Assembly: GCA_022376925.1 (NCBI GenBank)
Contig: JAIOJX010000031.1
Location: 142,370,854 to 142,434,853, forward strand
Length of the DNA: 64,000 bases
Direction: 5' to 3'
DNA from: Tragulus kanchil
Taxonomy: Eukaryota; Chordata; Mammalia; Artiodactyla; Tragulidae
This document shows, piece after piece, positions 59,561 through 64,000 of the stretch (positions within the stretch are counted from its first letter, which is position 1; every line of letters begins with the position of its first letter). The notes under the pieces were generated by a model. It did no database searches and was not told the DNA's origin. It worked only from the letters and a program-made list of their open reading frames with translations. Made by a program: the position numbers and the translations under genes.

Positions 59561-59861
59561 TTGTCCCTGGTATCTGCTACTGACTGCTTTGCCCCATTTT
59601 TAAATATTTGCTTGTACCCTATAGAAAATGCCCATGGGACACAGAACTGAGGGCACTCAATCCAACAGCCATGAGGAACTGAATTCTGTCAACAGCCCCT
59701 GAGTGACCTTGGAAGTGGGTCCTTCTCTACTCTAGCCGTGAGACCGCAGCAGCCCTGGTCAGAACCTTGACTGCGGCCTCATGAGTGATCACGAATCAGA
59801 GGTTCCAGCTACACTGCTCCTAAATTCTTGCTCCTAAATTCATGGAAACTGTGGGATTATA

Positions 59862-59877
<16 letters not shown>

Positions 59878-59895
<18 letters not shown>

Positions 59896-60188
59896 GGCGG
59901 GGGAGCGTGTTGGGGAGGGAGGGGGGCGGATGGGCCACTCTGTTGGTCTTTCATTTATCCAATTTCATCCATCTTTGTTCTTTGGCCCATGTGGGCCCCC
60001 AATTGTGGTGGTCTCTGTTGTTGCAGAGCACCAGCTTTGGGCACATGTTTCCAGAGCTCTGGTTCGGTAATTGGACACATGGGTGCAGCTGCTCCACGGC
60101 ACGTGGGATCTTCCCAGGCCAGGGATCGAACCGGTGCCCCTTGCAATGCAAGGCAGTGTCTTTACCCACTGGACCATCAGGGAAGCCC
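59878..60188 (-). mobile_element. CHR-2-type extended-tail SINE, second copy in duplication Q
   Basis: Same SINE as 58797-59107, with the same flanking TA tract. One more T and one fewer G in the tail. Confidence 0.93.
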
Positions 60189-60442
60189 TATATATATATT
60201 TTATGCTGAGTTTTGGGGTAACGTGTTATGCAGCAAAGGATAACTAATATTAAAATAAAGATAACACTATATAAAATGATTTGAATATTCAGGGAGAGAC
60301 TTTTGAACCTTGAGCTTTTAATAGAGGAATCATTTTCTGGGGCTCACTGATAATCATTATTGTCTCCAGAATCATCCTTTTCTCCGAGGGTCTGTAGGCC
60401 CACTTTCTGCTTAAATATTGGAGGCCAACAGTAAGTAAGTAA

Positions 60443-60641
60443 AAACCTGAGTCTCTTAATTTACTAACTGTGTGAACTTGACCAAGTGACTATACTTCTC
60501 TGAGCAACTTTCATCATTAATAAGATGGAGTTAATGCTATCTCCCTCAGGGAATTACTGTGAGGGTTACAGTGTTGAGAACCTGGATAAAACACCTCATT
60601 GAGTATCTAGAATACAGCAGATAGTCCGTCAACACTAGACC
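60443..60641 (+). mobile_element. MIR SINE, second copy in duplication Q
   Basis: Same MIR as 59362-59560, shifted by 1081. Confidence 0.8.
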
Positions 60642-60697
60642 TTGTCCCTGGTATCTGCTACTGACTGCTTTGCCCCATTTTTAAATATTTGCTTGTA

Positions 60698-61398
60698 GCC
60701 AACATTCTTCAGTATTAACATTCTTCAGAATTCAATAGAATGCAACTCTCTACCTTATAGAAATGAGTTCAAACACAGTTTTTTTGTTTGTTTTTTACCA
60801 GACAGAGCAAGAAAAAGTAATTCAACTTTGAACTCTTGCAGTTGGGCAAATGATTTGCAGTGTTCAAAGAGCGACAAAATAAATCTGTATGAGGATTAAG
60901 AAAGAAAATGTTATGGTCTACCTACCATCTCATCAGGAAACAAGCTTACTGTAAGGACCCCTAAATACACACACTGGCCATGGTGGAGCTGCAGAATGCA
61001 AACAATGCTCTGGAGACAAATCCAAAACGTGTGTGTCCTGTGGGAGCTGGAGAGACCATAAAACATGTCCCACTGCCGAGAGCAGGCAACATCAAAGAAC
61101 TCAGTGGTCCCAACGCTAGAACTTAGGTCATTTGGAAAAGCAAGGAAAGGTAAAAGTTTTCATTTACAACTTGAAAGCCTACCTTCCCTTGACATCAAAT
61201 ACCACAATTAAGAATTTACTTTTTAATAAGCACAGGCCTGAGCTGCTAAGAGCCAACGCATCATTCACATATCATTTCCTGCACCACGCAACTCATATTA
61301 GCAGACGTAGGAAAGCATCAACCACAAACATGTTGCTGATAGAAATTTCCTAATGCAAGCAGTCTTTATAGATTTCTGCTATTTCAGGGTAGGTCTCC
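60698..61398. other. Noncoding single-copy stretch
   Basis: No gene or recognised repeat. Confidence 0.5.
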
Positions 61399-61429
61399 AA
61401 GGACCATTTGAATCCATATTAATTTCCTT

Positions 61430-61620
61430 TCTGGCAGTTATGCGGCTGAGTATGAACTGCACTATTTCACTTTTAATCTGTCAGTAATTTAGTAATGTGT
61501 AAACTAATTATGCACAGATATTAATGTAATCGGTTTGGGGAGCTATAAAATCAATGTGTTTTTACAGACTGCATTAAAGAGAACTGTGGTATTATAATCA
61601 CATGTCAGTTACAGATAACG
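61430..61620. promoter_or_regulatory. Candidate conserved noncoding element (repeated at about 62664-62854)
   Basis: Unique AT-rich sequence (CAGTAATTTAGTAATGTG, AACTAATTATGCACAG, ATTAATGTAATCGG) with no repeat or coding signal. The motif style fits developmental enhancers. Low confidence. Confidence 0.25.
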
Positions 61621-61983
61621 TTATGAAATTAAAACAACGGATGTCACCCACACTTCAGGGAGCACCCACTAACTCCATCAAATCTCAAAAGCATGGCCTT
61701 TGTATTTCCTGGCCCTTCAGGAAGAATGACAGCATCTCAGACCATCTTGCTTTGCCCTGACTCTGATAACGCCGCTGTCATGGCTCTCTTTCTCCATGTC
61801 TCCTCTCCTCTTCCTCTGGGTTGGGTACAAACTTGCTATTCCGAACCTCACATCAAGCCACAGGTCATCCTTCCAGGGTTTGTGTCAGTGTCTCACAGCA
61901 ATGGACTCCTAGGGTGAAGTCCCCACTAGTACGATTAACCAGATCATTATGCAACAGAAGAAAGGTTAGCATGAACCCAGTGG

Positions 61984-61990
<7 letters not shown>

Positions 61991-62018
<28 letters not shown>
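61991..62018. repeat. (AT)14 microsatellite
   Basis: Uninterrupted, next to the tail of a CHR-2 SINE. The same 14 units occur in the second copy at 63225-63252. Confidence 0.97.
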
Positions 62019-62019
<1 letters not shown>

Positions 62020-62022
<3 letters not shown>

Positions 62023-62171
62023 TTACTTATGTATTTGGCTGAACTGGGTCATAGTTGCAGTGTGTGAACTGTTAGTTGCAGCATGTGGGATCTAGTTCCC
62101 TGACTAGGGATTGAACCCAGGCCCCTTGCATTGGGAGCCAGAGTCCTGGCCACCAGACCACCAGGAAGCCC
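62020..62171 (-). mobile_element. CHR-2-type SINE, classical form, minus strand, partial
   Basis: Minus-strand head GGGGCTTCCTGGTGGTCTGG, GGTTCAATCCCTAGTC box-B-like segment, then the AACTA-type middle, ending in an A/T tail that merges with the (AT)14 tract. Shorter than the copy at 40604. Confidence 0.85.
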
Positions 62172-63217
62172 CCACCCACCCCGCCCAGTGGTCTTAATGA
62201 CAGCCTTTGTAAGATGTTCTCATGGGACTATAATCAGCCCAAGACATGATCAAATCCTTCCATGGGGTTAGAGACATCTCAACATCTTGACCTATGGGCA
62301 TGCACCCTGATCTTCCATTCTCAAACAGAAGGAAACTTACTGCTCTAAGACAGGCCTTAAAATCTTGGGTTAGTACTTTTCCAATCAAGTGTTTGATTAA
62401 TTCCCTTAATTCCCTGAGAGTTTATCTCTAATCCCTTGCACCTCTCTAAAAATGAGGTCATTGTCCTACATAGTCTTCGGTATCAGTGATGTCTGGTAGA
62501 ACACACCCTCTTGGACATTAGTGAAGAAGTCCCGGAACCAGCCTTGCACCCTAGGGAGCCATCGACATAGAAAGAAACCTGGATTTGGAGATGGGAGTTC
62601 TAGTTGTAGAATGGAAACCCTGCATTCTGCTAAAGGACCATTTGAATCCATATTAATTTCCTTTCTGGCAGTTATGCGGCTGAGTATGAACTGCACTATT
62701 TCACTTTTAATCTGTCAGTAATTTAGTAATGTGTAAACTAATTATGCACAGATATTAATGTAATCGGTTTGGGGAGCTATAAAATCAATGTGTTTTTACA
62801 GACTGCATTAAAGAGAACTGTGGTATTATAATCACATGTCAGTTACAGATAACGTTATGAAATTAAAACAACGGATGTCACCCACACTTCAGGGAGCACC
62901 CACTAACTCCATCAAATCTCAAAAGCATGGCCTTTGTATTTCCTGGCCCTTCAGGAAGAATGACAGCATCTCAGACCATCTTGCTTTGCCCTGACTCTGA
63001 TAACGCCGCTGTCATGGCTCTCTTTCTCCATGTCTCCTCTCCTCTTCCTCTGGGTTGGGTACAAACTTGCTATTCCGAACCTCACATCAAGCCACAGGTC
63101 ATCCTTCCAGGGTTTGTGTCAGTGTCTCACAGCAATGGACTCCTAGGGTGAAGTCCCCACTAGTACGATTAACCAGATCATTATGCAACAGAAGAAAGGT
63201 TAGCATGAACCCAGTGG

Positions 63218-63224
<7 letters not shown>

Positions 63225-63252
<28 letters not shown>
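63225..63252. repeat. (AT)14 microsatellite, second copy in duplication R
   Basis: Same repeat number as 61991-62018. Confidence 0.97.
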
Positions 63253-63253
<1 letters not shown>

Positions 63254-63256
<3 letters not shown>

Positions 63257-63406
63257 TTACTTATGTATTTGGCTGAACTGGGTCATAGTTGCAGTGTGTG
63301 AACTGTTAGTTGCAGCATGTGGGATCTAGTTCCCTGACTAGGGATTGAACCCAGGCCCCTTGCATTGGGAGCCAGAGTCCTGGCCACCAGACCACCAGGG
63401 AAGCCC
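63254..63406 (-). mobile_element. CHR-2-type SINE, second copy in duplication R
   Basis: Same SINE as 62020-62171, with one extra G in the head. Confidence 0.85.
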
Positions 63407-64000
63407 CCACCCACCCCGCCCAGTGGTCTTAATGACAGCCTTTGTAAGATGTTCTCATGGGACTATAATCAGCCCAAGACATGATCAAATCCTTCCATGG
63501 GGTTAGAGACATCTCAACATCTTGACCTATGGGCATGCACCCTGATCTTCCATTCTCAAACAGAAGGAAACTTACTGCTCTAAGACAGGCCTTAAAATCT
63601 TGGGTTAGTACTTTTCCAATCAAGTGTTTGATTAATTCCCTTAATTCCCTGAGAGTTTATCTCTAATCCCTTGCACCTCTCTAAAAATGAGGTCATTGTC
63701 CTACATAGTCTTCGGTATCAGTGATGTCTGGTAGAACACACCCTCTTGGACATTAGTGAAGAAGTCCCGGAACCAGCCTTGCACCCTAGGGAGCCATCGA
63801 CATAGAAAGAAACCTGGATTTGGAGATGGGAGTTCTAGTTGTAGAATGGAAACCCTGCATTCTGCTAAAGGACAGGCCTGGGGCAATGATGATTCTGACA
63901 TTCCCCAGACATGTGACTCTCTTAGTACTTGGAATCTTGTTTACTTTGTTTGCAATAAGATGATAGTAACATTGCTTCCTTCATGGAGGATGAAATAAAG

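Larger units (their letters stand above)
58536..60697. repeat. Direct duplication Q (58536-59616 and 59617-60697)
   Basis: A strict tandem pair, period 1081, no spacer. The (TA)10 tract is the same length in both; the adjacent poly-T is 17 versus 18 and a G run is 6 versus 5. Both carry the same extended-tail SINE and MIR. Confidence 0.97.
61399..63873. repeat. Direct duplication R (61399-62638 and 62633-63873)
   Basis: The longest pair, offset 1234, becoming 1235 after a G-run difference (CCAGGAAGCC versus CCAGGGAAGCC). The copies share AAGGAC at the joint. The (AT)14 microsatellite inside is the same length in both. Confidence 0.97.

Noticed and set aside
1..63873. Tandem repeats as a new mobile or replicating system
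   Set aside because: Units have unrelated sequences, no shared ends, no coding capacity and no common target-site pattern. Run-length errors at left edges and equal microsatellite lengths point to assembly.

Overview
The window is nuclear DNA from a ruminant, most likely a pecoran (bovid or cervid grade). It carries many Bov-tA SINEs (tRNA-Glu head plus Bov-A body), a Bov-A fragment, cetartiodactyl CHR-2-type tRNA SINEs, an artiodactyl mariner MITE, and older mammalian MIR and hAT-Charlie debris. The species cannot be resolved from the sequence alone. I find no protein-coding gene, rRNA, tRNA, CRISPR array or prokaryotic feature. The open frames are short (at most 174 codons), carry no recognisable domain, often begin at non-ATG codons, and mostly run through SINEs, microsatellites or GC-rich noncoding DNA.

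The dominant structure is a series of eighteen direct duplications (A to R). Each is about 1.02-1.24 kb long and each has a different, unrelated sequence. The two copies lie end to end or are separated by 1-113 bases. Pairs start at 1, 4758, 9223, 11379, 20140, 26441, 29546, 31496, 35044, 40755, 42859, 44741, 48762, 50688, 53199, 55553, 58536 and 61399. Copies are near-identical and differ mainly in homopolymer length. In most pairs with differences, these cluster at the left edge of the unit. Hypervariable dinucleotide repeats have the same repeat number in both copies. Breakpoints ignore transposon boundaries. I read this as unmerged overlaps between neighbouring contigs or gap-fill reads, that is false duplication in the assembly, and not as a new biological system. 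Collapsing the pairs would remove about 20 kb and leave a locus of about 44 kb.

Layout: 1-7 kb holds duplications A and B with old Bov SINEs and a near-perfect 25-bp palindrome. 7-14 kb is a SINE-rich block with duplications C and D. 14-29 kb is mostly single-copy, SINE-poor sequence with AT-rich blocks that look like candidate conserved noncoding elements (duplications E and F). 29-34 kb starts with a small CpG cluster containing a consensus CTCF motif, then duplications G and H, which overlap to give three copies of about 365 bp. 34-47 kb holds Bov-tA, CHR-2, MIR and Charlie fragments and duplications I to L. 47-49 kb holds two young SINEs in opposite orientation with clear target-site duplications. 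49-64 kb holds duplications M to R, MIRs, an ancient repeat and a third extended-tail SINE.

The SINE-poor single-copy blocks would suit a gene desert or long intron near a developmental gene, but that is inference and needs a cross-species alignment.
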